From: UBA4427 sp045106235
Lineage (GTDB): Bacteria; Myxococcota_A; UBA9160; UBA4427
Reading direction: 5' to 3'
Assembly (NCBI GenBank): GCA_045106235.1
Contig: JBGCEJ010000012.1
Coordinates: 1 to 64,000, forward strand
DNA length: 64,000 nt
The first letter of the stretch is position 1. Every line of letters begins with the position of its first letter. The notes below the pieces were generated by a model. The model saw only the letters and a program-made list of their open reading frames with translations, searched no databases and had not been told where the DNA came from. This document shows, piece by piece, positions 1 through 9,142 of this stretch. A program made the translations under genes and the position numbers.

Positions 1-1
1 C

Positions 2-2983
2 TTCGCGACGGAACTCGACTACGCATTGAACGGCAACTCGAGTGGCTACGTCGATCCGGCACGTCGAGTCCACCAGACCCGGAACGTCGATGGCGCGACG
101 CCGAAGTCCTTCTACTTCGGCGACACGACCCGCATGATTGATGGTTTGGAGTCCGATTCGTCCGCGGGCAACCATGTCGTTGAGCGGATCGACGTGCACG
201 GTCGTCTTGTTGAAAGGCGACTCTTCGCGGGGGCCGGCCCCTCGGTCCTGGCCGCTTTTGACTGGCGATATGACGGTCGGGATCGAAAGGTCGAGGAGTG
301 GTTCGGCGGAAATCCGGGGACGAAAATTCGGAAGCGATACGACTTGCTGGGAAGGCTTGTTGAAACAGAGGATCCGAATTCAGGCATCTGGCGACGCGTC
401 TATGATGCGGCGGGGAACACGCTGTTCGCGGACGATCCTGCGCAGGGCCAGAGCATCCATTCCTGTTACGACGCGCTGGACCGAATTTTTCTTCAATGTG
501 CGCGATCAACAGATGTCTTCGACGCGAACCTCTGCGAGACGGAAGTGCCCAGTTGCGATAGCGCCTTCGTCTACGAATACGACGCCACGGAAGCGTTGAC
601 GAGCACGCTCACGGGTGAAGCGATTCCCAACTGGGGTAAGGGGCAGCTCTCCCGAGTGGTGGGCCCAGACAGTACACATTTCTATGCATACGATTTGCGG
701 AGGAACCGGACGGCGCGAGTTGATCGCATCGAAGGGGTTGAGGCGACCACGGAGTTCAGTTTCTCCTCCGATTTGAGTCGTCTTCAGGGCATGACCTACC
801 CCGACGGTGAGCGGGTCCGGCTTGGCTACGACATCGCGGGTCAGCCTAACGCGCTAAGTGAGGTCGATTCGCAGGGGGCTTTCATTGCGCCCTACGTGAC
901 GGGGATTTCTTACGACCTCCGGGGTCGACCGATTCGCATTCAACGCGGGAACTACACGGAGGACGTCCTCGACTATCACGGTCCCGAAGAGCGTTTTCGC
1001 CTCGCTCGGATTCGGAGTCAGGGCCTTGCGGCCAATTCGGAGTCCTCGGAACGCGTCTTCTTCGATTTGGAATATCGCGACTATGACGGAAATATGCGGA
1101 TCACTGAGCTGCACGACGGCTTGGAATCGGTGGGCCCTCGTTCGATGTCGGCTTTCTATGACTATGACGGCGCGGGTCGGCTGGTCTCAGTGGCGGGGCC
1201 GAACTCCGAGTCTTTCGAGTACGACGCCTTAGGCAGTATGGCAAGAATGAACGGGAGGCTGATGGGGACTCAGGGGCATCAGCTGCTTTGGGTGGATGAC
1301 GATGCGGAACTTGGAGGCTCAGGAACGCATATGGCCTACGACGCGAACGGTCATCGCGTGTCGAAGACGAACGCCGCTGCGGGAATGGGACATGTCTATG
1401 CGTTCAATGCGTTTGGCCAGCTGCAGCGAGTTACGGTCGATGGCATTTCAAAAACCTTCGGGTATGACCACGAAGGGCTGCGGGTCTCTGAATGGCGTGA
1501 AGGGAACCTGAAGCGATTCTTTGGCGCATCCTCTTCGCTCTCGGGCGGCAGCCTGACGAAGTACTACCACGTGGGAGACCAGCTGATCGCCACACGGTCC
1601 GACCCAGCGCCGAATTGGGCGCAAGCGACCGCGGTATCGTCACTTGCGCTGCCACCCGAGGTCTACTGGGTCGTAATTTCGTCGGCGATGGTTCTCCTCT
1701 GTGTACCGCTGGGTCGGCGGCGCCGCGGAGTCGGTTCGACTTTGTCCGCCAGCCATGGCGTGGGTGCCGCACTGATTCCGCTTGCGGGGAGTCTGCCGCT
1801 CGCGTTCCCGCTCGTCTTCGCGACGGGCTGCGTCGAGGGTGCTTCGATCCGGCACTACCATATGAGTCATCTTGGAAGTCCGGTTGCGATCACCCAGGCA
1901 GGGGGCGATGTTGAGCGGGTTTACCGCTATTCGGCTTTCGGGGAAGTGCGTCGCTACGACGCCGAGGGCGCGGTGATCGGGATCGACTCTGCTAGCCAAA
2001 AGGAGTTTGCGGGCTACGAGACGGATCCGGAGTCAGGTCTGCAGTATGCGGGCGCTCGCTATTTCGATCCGGCGACGGCTCAGTTTCTGTCGCTTGATCC
2101 GGCGGAGCAATTCGCGAGTCCTTACGCGTATGCGGGTTGGGACCCTGTCAATCTGATCGATCCCGATGGTCGAACGGGAATAGACTGGATGGCCTACGGA
2201 CTCGTGATCGTCGCGCTGGCCCTCGCCCTTGCGAACGCGGTCACGCGAGCTGTTCAGACCGGGAGCGCTGGTGTCTTCTTTCAAGAGTTAGCGACCGGCG
2301 TGGCTTCGGTCTTCGTCGGTTATATGTCGGGATTTCTCTTGCCGAACCCTGCGATCGGTCAGCTCGCCGTCAGTTTGGGGACATCGACCTACGCGGTGGT
2401 GTCAGCGAAGGGAAGAGATGAGCAGATCTTTGCGGGGATCGGCCTCGCGACCACGATTCTCGGATCCGCCTTCGGGTTCTACCGGAGCGGGAGTGTCTCG
2501 ACCTCCACCTCTTTGGAAGGAGGGCAAGCGGCGCCTGCGGGGTTCGGAGAGTCGCAGGGGGCGCTCAGCGGCGTTGAGTTCGCAGGCGCCGAAGATGCGA
2601 ACATCGCGGCGTTGCCCGGGCGTGCCTTGGTTCGCTTGAACAACATGAGAATCGAAACGCAGATTGCGGATGGCGTTTCGGATCTTCGAGCGCGGGCATT
2701 CTCGGGTGAGTTTGATGGTTTGGACGTGGCGGCCTTTGAAGTGCGAACGACGCGATTCGAGCGAGAGTTAGGCGTGACGCAGATCGTTTCAGGGAGCGTG
2801 ACCGTGGTCGCCCGTCCGCCGGGTTTTGCGGGCTTCCCCCATGCGCTCGCCCCGAAGGCTTCGATCTCCCCGATCGGAACGCTGACGACAGTTTCGCCCC
2901 CTATCCTGATTCGAAGCGAGGCGTCGACGCGGCTACTCTCGGAGAGCCTGTCCGACATGTTATTGCAGCGAGGTGTTCGATGA
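2..2983 (+). CDS. Rhs/YD-repeat protein, 5' end missing, with membrane insert in the core
   Basis: The reading frame is open from base 2, so the true start lies before the window; 994 codons are visible. Rhs/YD proteins form large beta-cocoon shells, often around a C-terminal toxin or anchored at the surface. Many YD-type motifs run through the first 540 residues (for example YDLRGRPIRI, YDALGSMARM, YDANGHRVSK). The Rhs core follows: HLGSPVAITQ, YRYSAFGEV, GYETDPESGLQYAGARYFDP, then DPVNLIDPDGR near nt 2140-2170. Unusually, about 58 residues (nt ~1660-1835) with hydrophobic stretches and an FATGC lipobox-like tail are inserted just before HMSHLGS. After the core comes a roughly 270-residue C-terminal region with several hydrophobic helices (nt ~2190-2500) and no toxin domain that I recognise. 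The stop overlaps the next gene's ATG. Confidence 0.9.
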   Translation, partial: FATELDYALNGNSSGYVDPARRVHQTRNVDGATPKSFYFGDTTRMIDGLESDSSAGNHVVERIDVHGRLVERRLFAGAGPSVLAAFDWRYDGRDRKVEEWFGGNPGTKIRKRYDLLGRLVETEDPNSGIWRRVYDAAGNTLFADDPAQGQSIHSCYDALDRIFLQCARSTDVFDANLCETEVPSCDSAFVYEYDATEALTSTLTGEAIPNWGKGQLSRVVGPDSTHFYAYDLRRNRTARVDRIEGVEATTEFSFSSDLSRLQGMTYPDGERVRLGYDIAGQPNALSEVDSQGAFIAPYVTGISYDLRGRPIRIQRGNYTEDVLDYHGPEERFRLARIRSQGLAANSESSERVFFDLEYRDYDGNMRITELHDGLESVGPRSMSAFYDYDGAGRLVSVAGPNSESFEYDALGSMARMNGRLMGTQGHQLLWVDDDAELGGSGTHMAYDANGHRVSKTNAAAGMGHVYAFNAFGQLQRVTVDGISKTFGYDHEGLRVSEWREGNLKRFFGASSSLSGGSLTKYYHVGDQLIATRSDPAPNWAQATAVSSLALPPEVYWVVISSAMVLLCVPLGRRRRGVGSTLSASHGVGAALIPLAGSLPLAFPLVFATGCVEGASIRHYHMSHLGSPVAITQAGGDVERVYRYSAFGEVRRYDAEGAVIGIDSASQKEFAGYETDPESGLQYAGARYFDPATAQFLSLDPAEQFASPYAYAGWDPVNLIDPDGRTGIDWMAYGLVIVALALALANAVTRAVQTGSAGVFFQELATGVASVFVGYMSGFLLPNPAIGQLAVSLGTSTYAVVSAKGRDEQIFAGIGLATTILGSAFGFYRSGSVSTSTSLEGGQAAPAGFGESQGALSGVEFAGAEDANIAALPGRALVRLNNMRIETQIADGVSDLRARAFSGEFDGLDVAAFEVRTTRFERELGVTQIVSGSVTVVARPPGFAGFPHALAPKASISPIGTLTTVSPPILIRSEASTRLLSESLSDMLLQRGVR

Positions 2984-3834
2984 GCAGGAAGGAAACAGTC
3001 GATCGAAAGAAGCGGCGCATGGATCGGCCTTTTCCCGCGGCCTTGTGGATGTTGGGACTGCTCGTTGTATTGACTACGGGCTGTGTGCTCGATTTGGCAT
3101 CGGTCGCGGGCGGGAAGGGAGGCTTGGCCTATTTCCTGGCCACCGAACCCAGCGCAGAGCGCCCGTCTTCCTGGGAATCGGCTGAATTCTCGCCGATTTC
3201 GGGGGAGAGCCTGAGATTTTCCCGTGAACGGGCGCCGCGACAGCGGATTGCGTGGGAGGCGATTCGCTCGGTTCGGATTAGGGAAGGGCATCCCACGCTC
3301 ACGCTCGGAAGGCCAAGCTCTTTCTTCTTGGTCGAATTGGAGGTCGTCGAGCCCTTGGCTGCGCGTTTCTTGAATCTTCAGACGGAGAATCCATCACGAT
3401 TTTTGTTCGTCGAGTCAGGGATGGGGCGGGCGATCGACTACCTGCCGCTTGGATATGGGGTACGCCGAGCGCGCGCCGGGGAAGACGATTCCGCCTGGGT
3501 GGCCGGGGGGACATTCGAGAGTCGGGGGGCGGCGGAGGCCTTTTACGCGCGGGTCGACGAGGAAAGGACACAGTTCGTGCCACTGGGAGAGGCGAGCCGC
3601 GAAGAGACGGTCTCGGAAACCAGGCAGCTGCTCGAATACGGCATTTGGATGAGCGTGTGTGATCCTTCCGCGCTTGCGGCAGCGGGGGCAGGGTTGGCCG
3701 AGGGGCTAGAGGGGCTCCCTGATTCCGCGCGGCGCCGGGCGGAGGTGAACTGCGCTGCGCCACCGTCTTTCGGCTCGAAAGGGCCCGTGTTCGAAGACAT
3801 CGAGCGTTCGGGATCGGGTTCGTCTGCGCCCTAA
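2980..3834 (+). CDS. Putative lipoprotein coupled to the Rhs gene
   Basis: This 284-residue protein begins in an ATGA overlap with the Rhs stop, so the two are probably translationally coupled. After a basic N-terminus (KETVDRKKRRMD) comes a hydrophobic segment, WMLGLLVVLTTGC, whose LTTGC is a good lipobox. That predicts an exported, lipidated protein with Cys near residue 32. I recognise no domain in the mature part. Position and export suggest a partner, chaperone or immunity protein for the Rhs product, but this is inference from gene order. The gene ends at TAA and is followed by about 120 nt without a clear terminator. Confidence 0.75.
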   Translation: MSRKETVDRKKRRMDRPFPAALWMLGLLVVLTTGCVLDLASVAGGKGGLAYFLATEPSAERPSSWESAEFSPISGESLRFSRERAPRQRIAWEAIRSVRIREGHPTLTLGRPSSFFLVELEVVEPLAARFLNLQTENPSRFLFVESGMGRAIDYLPLGYGVRRARAGEDDSAWVAGGTFESRGAAEAFYARVDEERTQFVPLGEASREETVSETRQLLEYGIWMSVCDPSALAAAGAGLAEGLEGLPDSARRRAEVNCAAPPSFGSKGPVFEDIERSGSGSSAP

Positions 3835-3955
3835 AGGGGGAATCGGCTGACGTGCGCTCCCCGCTGCTGGCGTTACTCTTCGGGGCTCGTACGCCAAGGG
3901 TCTCTGGTCCCGACCCTGTATCGGCTTTTCCTTGACCCCTATTTTGGAGCTCCGA

Positions 3956-5416
3956 ATGCCCCCGAACCAGCCCTCCCTGCGTATTGCCATTATTGGAGCG
4001 GGCCCCTCGGGCCTTGCGACCGGCCACGAGTTGCTGGCGCAGGGCTTGACTGATTTCACGATTTTCGAAAAATCAGCCGCGGCAGGCGGGACTTGGCATA
4101 ACGAGACCTATCCGGGGCTGGCATGCGATGTTTGGGCGCATTCCTACACCTTCTCTTATGCGCCTAACCCGGATTGGAGCGCGAGCTACGTAGAGCAGCC
4201 CGAGATCGAAGCCTACTTGCAAAGATGCGCCAAAGAGTTTGGTCTCGAGCCGCATCTGAAGCTCAATACCGAAGTGGTGAGCGCTCACTATCAGGGCGAC
4301 GGCGTTTGGAAATTGACGGTTGCCAGCGGAGAGAGCTTTGAGTTTGACGCGATCATCAATGCGATGGGCAACCAGCATACGCCCCTCTACCCCGAAGCCG
4401 AAGGCATGGAATCCTTCGAAGGGGAGAGCTGGCATTCAACGGGCTGGCGGCACGATGTCGATCTGAAGGGAAAGCATATTGCGATCGTGGGCTCCGCCGC
4501 GAGCGCGGTTCAGGTCGTGCCTGAAGTGACGAAAGAAGCTGCCAAGGTCACCGTGCTTCAGCGCACCCCGAACTGGATCATGCCCCGGGGCCGCAAACCC
4601 TATAGCGATTTTCAGCGTTCGGTCTTTAATTGGGTGCCCGCTTGGCTTCGCGCGACCCAGTGGATGCAGCGCACGATGATGGGCTTTGTTCATCAGGCCG
4701 CGACCCTCGGGCATAAGCGAATGGAGCAATTCGAGGATCGTGCGAAGAAGTTCATTGACGAGGCGATCTCAGAGCCGGAGCTGCGCCGCGCGCTGACGCC
4801 GGATAGCCACTACGCCTGCAAGCGGGGACTGGTCTCCGACGATTTTTATCCGGCGCTCATGCAGGATCACGTGGAGCTCGTGCCGGAAGGGCTTGCCGAG
4901 GTCTGCCCGAACTCCATCGTGACCTCGAGCGGTCGTGAAATTGAAGTGGACGTCATCGCGTATTGCACGGGCTACCGCATTCTCGACTTTGACCGAGTGG
5001 AAGTCATTGGCGAAGACGGGCGCTCGCTCGCGAAGTCGATGGAGGAAGCACCCGAAGCGTATAAGGGAATCGCGGTTCCTCATTTCCCGAACTATTTCTT
5101 TGCCGTCGGACCGAACGGGCTTGTCTTGAACGTGCCCTATTTCATCACGGTCGAGCAGAACGTGGCGACGATCGTGCGATTGCTCAAAGATAAGCAGAAG
5201 GCAGGCGCTCGGGCGGTGGATATCAAGGAAGAGGTGAATCGCGAGTACAACGACTGGATGCTCGAGCAATTCCCACTTTATTCCTGGGGTAACGCTTCGT
5301 GCAACAGCTACTACCGTTTCGATAACGGTCGCGCGCCCTTCTTGTTTCCCGGCGATTTCAAGACCTATCAGCAGATGCAGTCGGAATGCACGCTTGAAGA
5401 GTTTGAACTCGCCTAG
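3956..5416 (+). CDS. FAD-dependent monooxygenase, Baeyer-Villiger/FMO class
   Basis: A 486-residue class B flavoprotein monooxygenase, expected to insert oxygen into ketones or oxygenate soft nucleophiles using NADPH and FAD. The FAD Rossmann motif IIGAGPSGLATG lies near residue 10. The family fingerprint FxGxxxHxxxW is present as FEGESWHSTGW, and the second (NADPH) Rossmann motif follows as AIVGSAASAVQ. I chose the ATG at 3956 because GGAG precedes it by 6 nt and the product starts just before the FAD fold; an in-frame TTG lies 24 nt upstream. The gene heads a co-directional run with the SRPBCC and YcaQ-like genes. The natural substrate cannot be read from sequence. Confidence 0.9.
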   Translation: MPPNQPSLRIAIIGAGPSGLATGHELLAQGLTDFTIFEKSAAAGGTWHNETYPGLACDVWAHSYTFSYAPNPDWSASYVEQPEIEAYLQRCAKEFGLEPHLKLNTEVVSAHYQGDGVWKLTVASGESFEFDAIINAMGNQHTPLYPEAEGMESFEGESWHSTGWRHDVDLKGKHIAIVGSAASAVQVVPEVTKEAAKVTVLQRTPNWIMPRGRKPYSDFQRSVFNWVPAWLRATQWMQRTMMGFVHQAATLGHKRMEQFEDRAKKFIDEAISEPELRRALTPDSHYACKRGLVSDDFYPALMQDHVELVPEGLAEVCPNSIVTSSGREIEVDVIAYCTGYRILDFDRVEVIGEDGRSLAKSMEEAPEAYKGIAVPHFPNYFFAVGPNGLVLNVPYFITVEQNVATIVRLLKDKQKAGARAVDIKEEVNREYNDWMLEQFPLYSWGNASCNSYYRFDNGRAPFLFPGDFKTYQQMQSECTLEEFELA

Positions 5417-5425
5417 CGCGCTTCT

Positions 5426-5962
5426 GTGAAAGAGCGCTCCTTTACGATTGAGGTTGAGATTGACGCGCCGACGCATTCTGTGCACGCGTTTCTCCTGGAC
5501 CTCGATCATTTGGCTCCGCTTCATCCTCTGATCGAGTCGATTGAACTTCTGGAATCGCGCGTCGAGCGTCCGGCGGCTAAGCGATACCGGGTCGTTGACC
5601 AGATCCCGGTCGGTCCGTTTAAGATGCAAGCGATCTACGTGGCAGAGCTCGAGGCCATCTCTGACACGGAGGTCTGCGGTCGAGCATGGCAATCGCCGAA
5701 GGTGATATTGGAGACGCGGTATCGGTTGTCTCCGCTCGGCGCTCGGCGCTCGGCCGAAGCCGGCACGAGCGGATCGGACGATGGGGTGCTCGGGAGTCCA
5801 GGCGGGACGCACCTTGAGGAGCGGGTCAGGATCCAAGCGCCTTTCGGACTCCGAAGCTTCGTTGCGGCTCAAGCATTCCGAGCGCACGAGACGACGCTGT
5901 CGAAGATGAAGCGCCTGCTTGAGGAGCGGGCCCCCGCGGCGGCGGGACGGGGTGCCCTTTGA
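5426..5962 (+). CDS. SRPBCC (START/Bet v1-like) family protein
   Basis: A 178-residue protein starting at GTG, only 9 nt after the monooxygenase. The N-terminus, SFTIEVEIDAPTHSVHAFLLD, is the typical first strand and helix of SRPBCC ligand-binding proteins, which hold a hydrophobic ligand in a deep cavity (polyketide cyclases, lipid carriers). A later segment, LEERVRIQAPFGLRSFV, followed by a long C-terminal helix also fits that fold. A low-complexity loop (RRSAEAGTSGSDDG) interrupts the middle. The tight spacing after the monooxygenase suggests a shared substrate pathway, which is inference. Its stop overlaps the next gene's TTG start. Confidence 0.7.
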   Translation: MKERSFTIEVEIDAPTHSVHAFLLDLDHLAPLHPLIESIELLESRVERPAAKRYRVVDQIPVGPFKMQAIYVAELEAISDTEVCGRAWQSPKVILETRYRLSPLGARRSAEAGTSGSDDGVLGSPGGTHLEERVRIQAPFGLRSFVAAQAFRAHETTLSKMKRLLEERAPAAAGRGAL

Positions 5963-7227
5963 AGACTTCGCTTTCAAGAGAGGAGGCCCGCCGGATTGCT
6001 CTGGGCGCGCAGGGTTTTGCGGAGCGACGGCCGGCAGGCCGTGTCGATCGTCGTCATCTGCGAAAGGTGATGAATCGGCTGGAGCTGCTTCAGCTGGATT
6101 CCGTTCCCGTCGTCATCCGCACACAGTACATGCCGCTCTTTTCTCGGCTGGGTGCCTATCGACCAGAGTTGCTTGACGAGGTGGCTTACGCCTCGGACGA
6201 GTGGTTTGAGGCTTGGAGTCACGAGGCTTCTCTCTTGCCGGTGGAGAGCGAGCCCCTTCTGCGTTGGTCGAAGGAGAGCGCGCGGCGCGGTGCCACTTGG
6301 AAGCATCTCTACCGCCTCGCGAAAAAAGAGCCGGCGTATGTTGATTCTGTTCTGGCGGAAGTGAAGGCGCGGGGTCGTTTGGCGCCGAGTGAGCTCTCTG
6401 ATCCAGGGCCCCGCACGAGCAGCGGTTGGGGGAGCCGTTCCGCAGGCTCGGTCGCGCTGGATTGGCTTCACCGGATCGGGGAAGTGGGCGTGCGCCGGCG
6501 TTCGGGCTTTGCCAAAGAGTTTGACCTTTTCGAGCGGATCATTCCGAAGGAGATACGGGCGAAGCCGACGCCTTCGCTGGAAGAAGCGCTCGACGCTCTG
6601 CTCCTACGCTCTGCGAAAGCGTACGGGATTGGTAATGCCGACTGTCTCGTCGACTATTTCCGTTTGCCGAAGCGGCCGGCCAAGGCTCGGCTGGAAGGGT
6701 TGGTTGAGTCCGGGCGGCTTCTGCAATGCGAAGTCGAGGGTTGGACGCAGAGCGGTTACCTCGATCCGGCTGCGAAGTCGCCGCGCAAAATCGAGGGAGC
6801 GGCTTTGCTCTCGCCTTTTGATCCCGTCGTCTGGAATCGGAAACGCATCGAAGGCCTCTTCGATTTCGAATACCGCATTGAGATCTATACGCCTGCGGAG
6901 AAGCGACGCTGGGGTTATTACGTGATGCCGTTTCTAATGGACGGGCGCCTTGTGGGGCGTTTTGATTTGAAGACGGATCGGGAGCGTGGATGTCTCTGCG
7001 TGCCCGCGGCGCATTTCGAAACTGCGACAGCCTCTGCGCGTGGCTCCGCGTCTGCCTCCACCTCCACCTCCACCTCCGCGTGCGCCCCCGCCCCCGCTGA
7101 AATCGCTGAGGCAGCGGCGATCGAGCTTGAAGGGCTGGCGCGGCTGGTCGGGGCAGACCGAATTGAGGTCGGGCGCCGGGGGAATGGAGCGAAGGCGCTT
7201 CGAGCTGCGGTGGCCGGGCGCGGATAG
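5959..7227 (+). CDS. YcaQ/AlkX-like DNA glycosylase (HTH_42 family)
   Basis: A 422-residue member of the winged-helix HTH_42 superfamily, whose studied members (AlkZ, E. coli YcaQ) remove crosslinked or alkylated bases from DNA. LLQLDSVPVVIRTQYMPLFS near residues 37-56 carries the Q-hydrophobic-D motif that marks the YcaQ/AlkX branch, as opposed to the QxQ of AlkZ. LLSPFDPVVWNRKRIEGLF in the second half is also characteristic of the family. The TTG start overlaps the preceding stop by 3 nt. Near the C-terminus the normally compact fold is interrupted by a Ser/Thr/Ala run (nt ~7027-7090) encoded by a 6-bp microsatellite. A role in crosslink repair is inferred from family membership. Confidence 0.8.
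   Translation: MKTSLSREEARRIALGAQGFAERRPAGRVDRRHLRKVMNRLELLQLDSVPVVIRTQYMPLFSRLGAYRPELLDEVAYASDEWFEAWSHEASLLPVESEPLLRWSKESARRGATWKHLYRLAKKEPAYVDSVLAEVKARGRLAPSELSDPGPRTSSGWGSRSAGSVALDWLHRIGEVGVRRRSGFAKEFDLFERIIPKEIRAKPTPSLEEALDALLLRSAKAYGIGNADCLVDYFRLPKRPAKARLEGLVESGRLLQCEVEGWTQSGYLDPAAKSPRKIEGAALLSPFDPVVWNRKRIEGLFDFEYRIEIYTPAEKRRWGYYVMPFLMDGRLVGRFDLKTDRERGCLCVPAAHFETATASARGSASASTSTSTSACAPAPAEIAEAAAIELEGLARLVGADRIEVGRRGNGAKALRAAVAGRG
7055..7078 (+). repeat. 6-bp microsatellite CCTCCA x4 inside the YcaQ-like gene
   Basis: Three exact CCTCCA units followed by CCTCCG encode a Ser-Thr run in the C-terminal part of the glycosylase. Because the unit is 6 bp, gain or loss of copies keeps the reading frame. 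Confidence 0.85.
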
Positions 7228-7414
7228 CGCTCGCGGGTGCGCGGGTGCGCAGATGCGCAAATCGGGTCGGCTTCCCTCGGGGCGAAGCGAGATGCCGAGG
7301 TCCGCTTGAAATTGCGGCGCGGGGACTTGGCCGATGCGAGTGCTCTGTGCTGTCATCCAGCTCCACATCAATTGCAGAGCGCCGGCGCTGAATGCGCACG
7401 GCGAGGAGAGCGGG

Positions 7415-8164
7415 ATGAAGCGGTTCGAAGGAAAAGTAGCTTTCGTGACGGGTGCTGCGGCGGGGATCGGTCGTGCGACGGCGATTCGACTCGCTTGCGA
7501 GGGTGCCTCGCTCTATATCGTCGATGTGGCGGCGGAAGGACTCGAGGAAACGGCGACGCTCTGTGAAGAGGCAGGCGCGTCGGTCGCCCATTCGCTCTGT
7601 GATGTCACGAAGGAGCCCGAGGTGCAGGCGGCAGTACAGGCCTGCGTCGATCAATTTGGTCGCCTCGACGCGGTTTGTAATATCGCGGGCATCCTTTTGC
7701 TCGACCACTTCCAGAAAATCACGGTTGATCAATTTCGACGCGTCCTGGAGGTCAACCTGGTGGGCGTTTTTGCGCTTTGCCAAGCGGCTATGCCTCATCT
7801 GATCGAGAGCAAGGGCAGCATCGTGAACACCTCTTCGACCTCGGCGCTGGCGGGCATGCCTTATGGCTCGGCATACGGAACGAGCAAGGGCGGCGTGAGT
7901 GCGCTGACGCGGACTTTGGCTGTGGAATTCGGAAAGCAGGGCGTGCGCTGCAATGCGGTGAATCCGGGCTCGATCAAGACGGCGATGATGGGCGGCAATA
8001 CCCTGCCTGAAGACGCGGATATGAAGCTGGTGATGCGCGCGAACTCATTGTCCAAGCCGAAGGGGCCGGAATCGGTCGCGGCGGTGATCGCCATGCTCGC
8101 GAGCGAAGACGGCATCCATATCAACGGAGAGGAAGTCCGCGTCGACGGCGGAACGCTCGCCTAA
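7415..8164 (+). CDS. Short-chain dehydrogenase/reductase
   Basis: A 249-residue classical SDR. It has the cofactor motif TGAAAGIGRA near residue 13, a CNIAGIL segment (NNAG-like), the catalytic Ser in NTSSTS, and YGTSK as the YxxxK pair. The C-terminal INGEEVRVDGGT is the usual substrate-loop and dimer end. The ATG at 7415 is preceded by a GAGGAGAG ribosome site; an upstream in-frame start would add 27 atypical residues. The protein probably oxidises or reduces an alcohol/ketone with NAD(P)H. The nearby monooxygenase and SRPBCC genes hint at ketone or hydroxyl catabolism, but the substrate is unknown. Confidence 0.93.
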   Translation: MKRFEGKVAFVTGAAAGIGRATAIRLACEGASLYIVDVAAEGLEETATLCEEAGASVAHSLCDVTKEPEVQAAVQACVDQFGRLDAVCNIAGILLLDHFQKITVDQFRRVLEVNLVGVFALCQAAMPHLIESKGSIVNTSSTSALAGMPYGSAYGTSKGGVSALTRTLAVEFGKQGVRCNAVNPGSIKTAMMGGNTLPEDADMKLVMRANSLSKPKGPESVAAVIAMLASEDGIHINGEEVRVDGGTLA

Positions 8165-8195
8165 TAAGTCCCCTCGCTCAGCGCGAATCCAGACT

Positions 8196-8960
8196 CTAGA
8201 ACGCCATCGCGAAGGCGAGGACGAGTGCGGTCGCGCTGCCGACGGCGAAGAGCACCTTCGTGCGCGGCGAGGTGGTTTCGATGGCGAACTCGACGAGTCG
8301 CTTGTGAATCGATCCCTTGCTCTCGTTGAGATGCGGGAAGGGGACGTCCGGGACTTCGACGCCGAGGAATTCGCAGAGCGGTGCCCAGCCTTCCTTGACG
8401 CTGAAGACCAGGAGCTGATCCGCAGGCACGCTCTCGACGACTTCGCGATTATGACGCTCAAAGATTTCGATATTGGACTCGGCTTCGATCGCGCCGCCCA
8501 TTTCAACGTCACGGATCAGCAGGTCGACGATATCCAAGGCGCGACGAACCCGCGGAATGACTGGGGCGAAGTACTTGAGGAAGCCAAAGCCATCAAAGAG
8601 CGTCTTCCATGACTTGAACCAGGATTCAGAGTCACGAGTGTTCAGGATGACCTTCGCGTCCGGGAAGGTCTCCATCAGCTCCTTGTAGTAGATGGAGGCA
8701 GGGTGATCCATCGTCGAGGAGTAGCGCGCGAAAATGCGCTCCCAATCCATCCTGTGGTGCTCGCCTTTGGCGCGGGCGCGCGCATGCTCAGACCAGAGCT
8801 TCAGGTGGTTGTCGTTGTAGCCGGGGCGCGGGCTCAGAATTTCGCGCATGTGATAGCAGGGGCCGAATCCGAGAATTTCGAGAGCGGCTTTCGTGCTCAC
8901 TGTCCCCGTGCGTCCGAATCCAGCACCAATAACCTTGAGCGGCATCTTCTCGTCCCCCAT
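8196..8960 (-). CDS. Sulfotransferase family protein with C-terminal membrane anchor
   Basis: A 254-residue protein on the minus strand. The N-terminal KVIGAGFGRTGTVSTKAAL holds the P-loop-like motif that binds the 5'-phosphosulfate of PAPS in this sulfotransferase family. FPDAKVILNTRDSESWFKSW contains the usual 3'-phosphate-binding Arg region. The last ~20 residues (VLFAVGSATALVLAFAMAF) form a hydrophobic helix, suggesting membrane attachment, so a lipid or envelope glycan is a plausible acceptor (inference). Starts at 8960 and 8945 are both possible; the second has the more G-rich leader. It is not co-oriented with the preceding SDR gene (convergent ends). Confidence 0.88.
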   Translation of the reverse strand: MGDEKMPLKVIGAGFGRTGTVSTKAALEILGFGPCYHMREILSPRPGYNDNHLKLWSEHARARAKGEHHRMDWERIFARYSSTMDHPASIYYKELMETFPDAKVILNTRDSESWFKSWKTLFDGFGFLKYFAPVIPRVRRALDIVDLLIRDVEMGGAIEAESNIEIFERHNREVVESVPADQLLVFSVKEGWAPLCEFLGVEVPDVPFPHLNESKGSIHKRLVEFAIETTSPRTKVLFAVGSATALVLAFAMAF

Positions 8961-9142
8961 TGATCACGCGCTGCTTGAGGCGGCTTGCTTGCCACCTCTT
9001 CGCTCTCAATTCCAAAGACCACTTGAAATAAAGTATGCGACTTCGAGTGATACGCAATGCATCGGCAAAGAACGGGAACTCTTGAGCAACCCCTGAGTTG
9101 AATCGTGTGGATATACCCTGTTATTCCTAATGAGAATCGATT

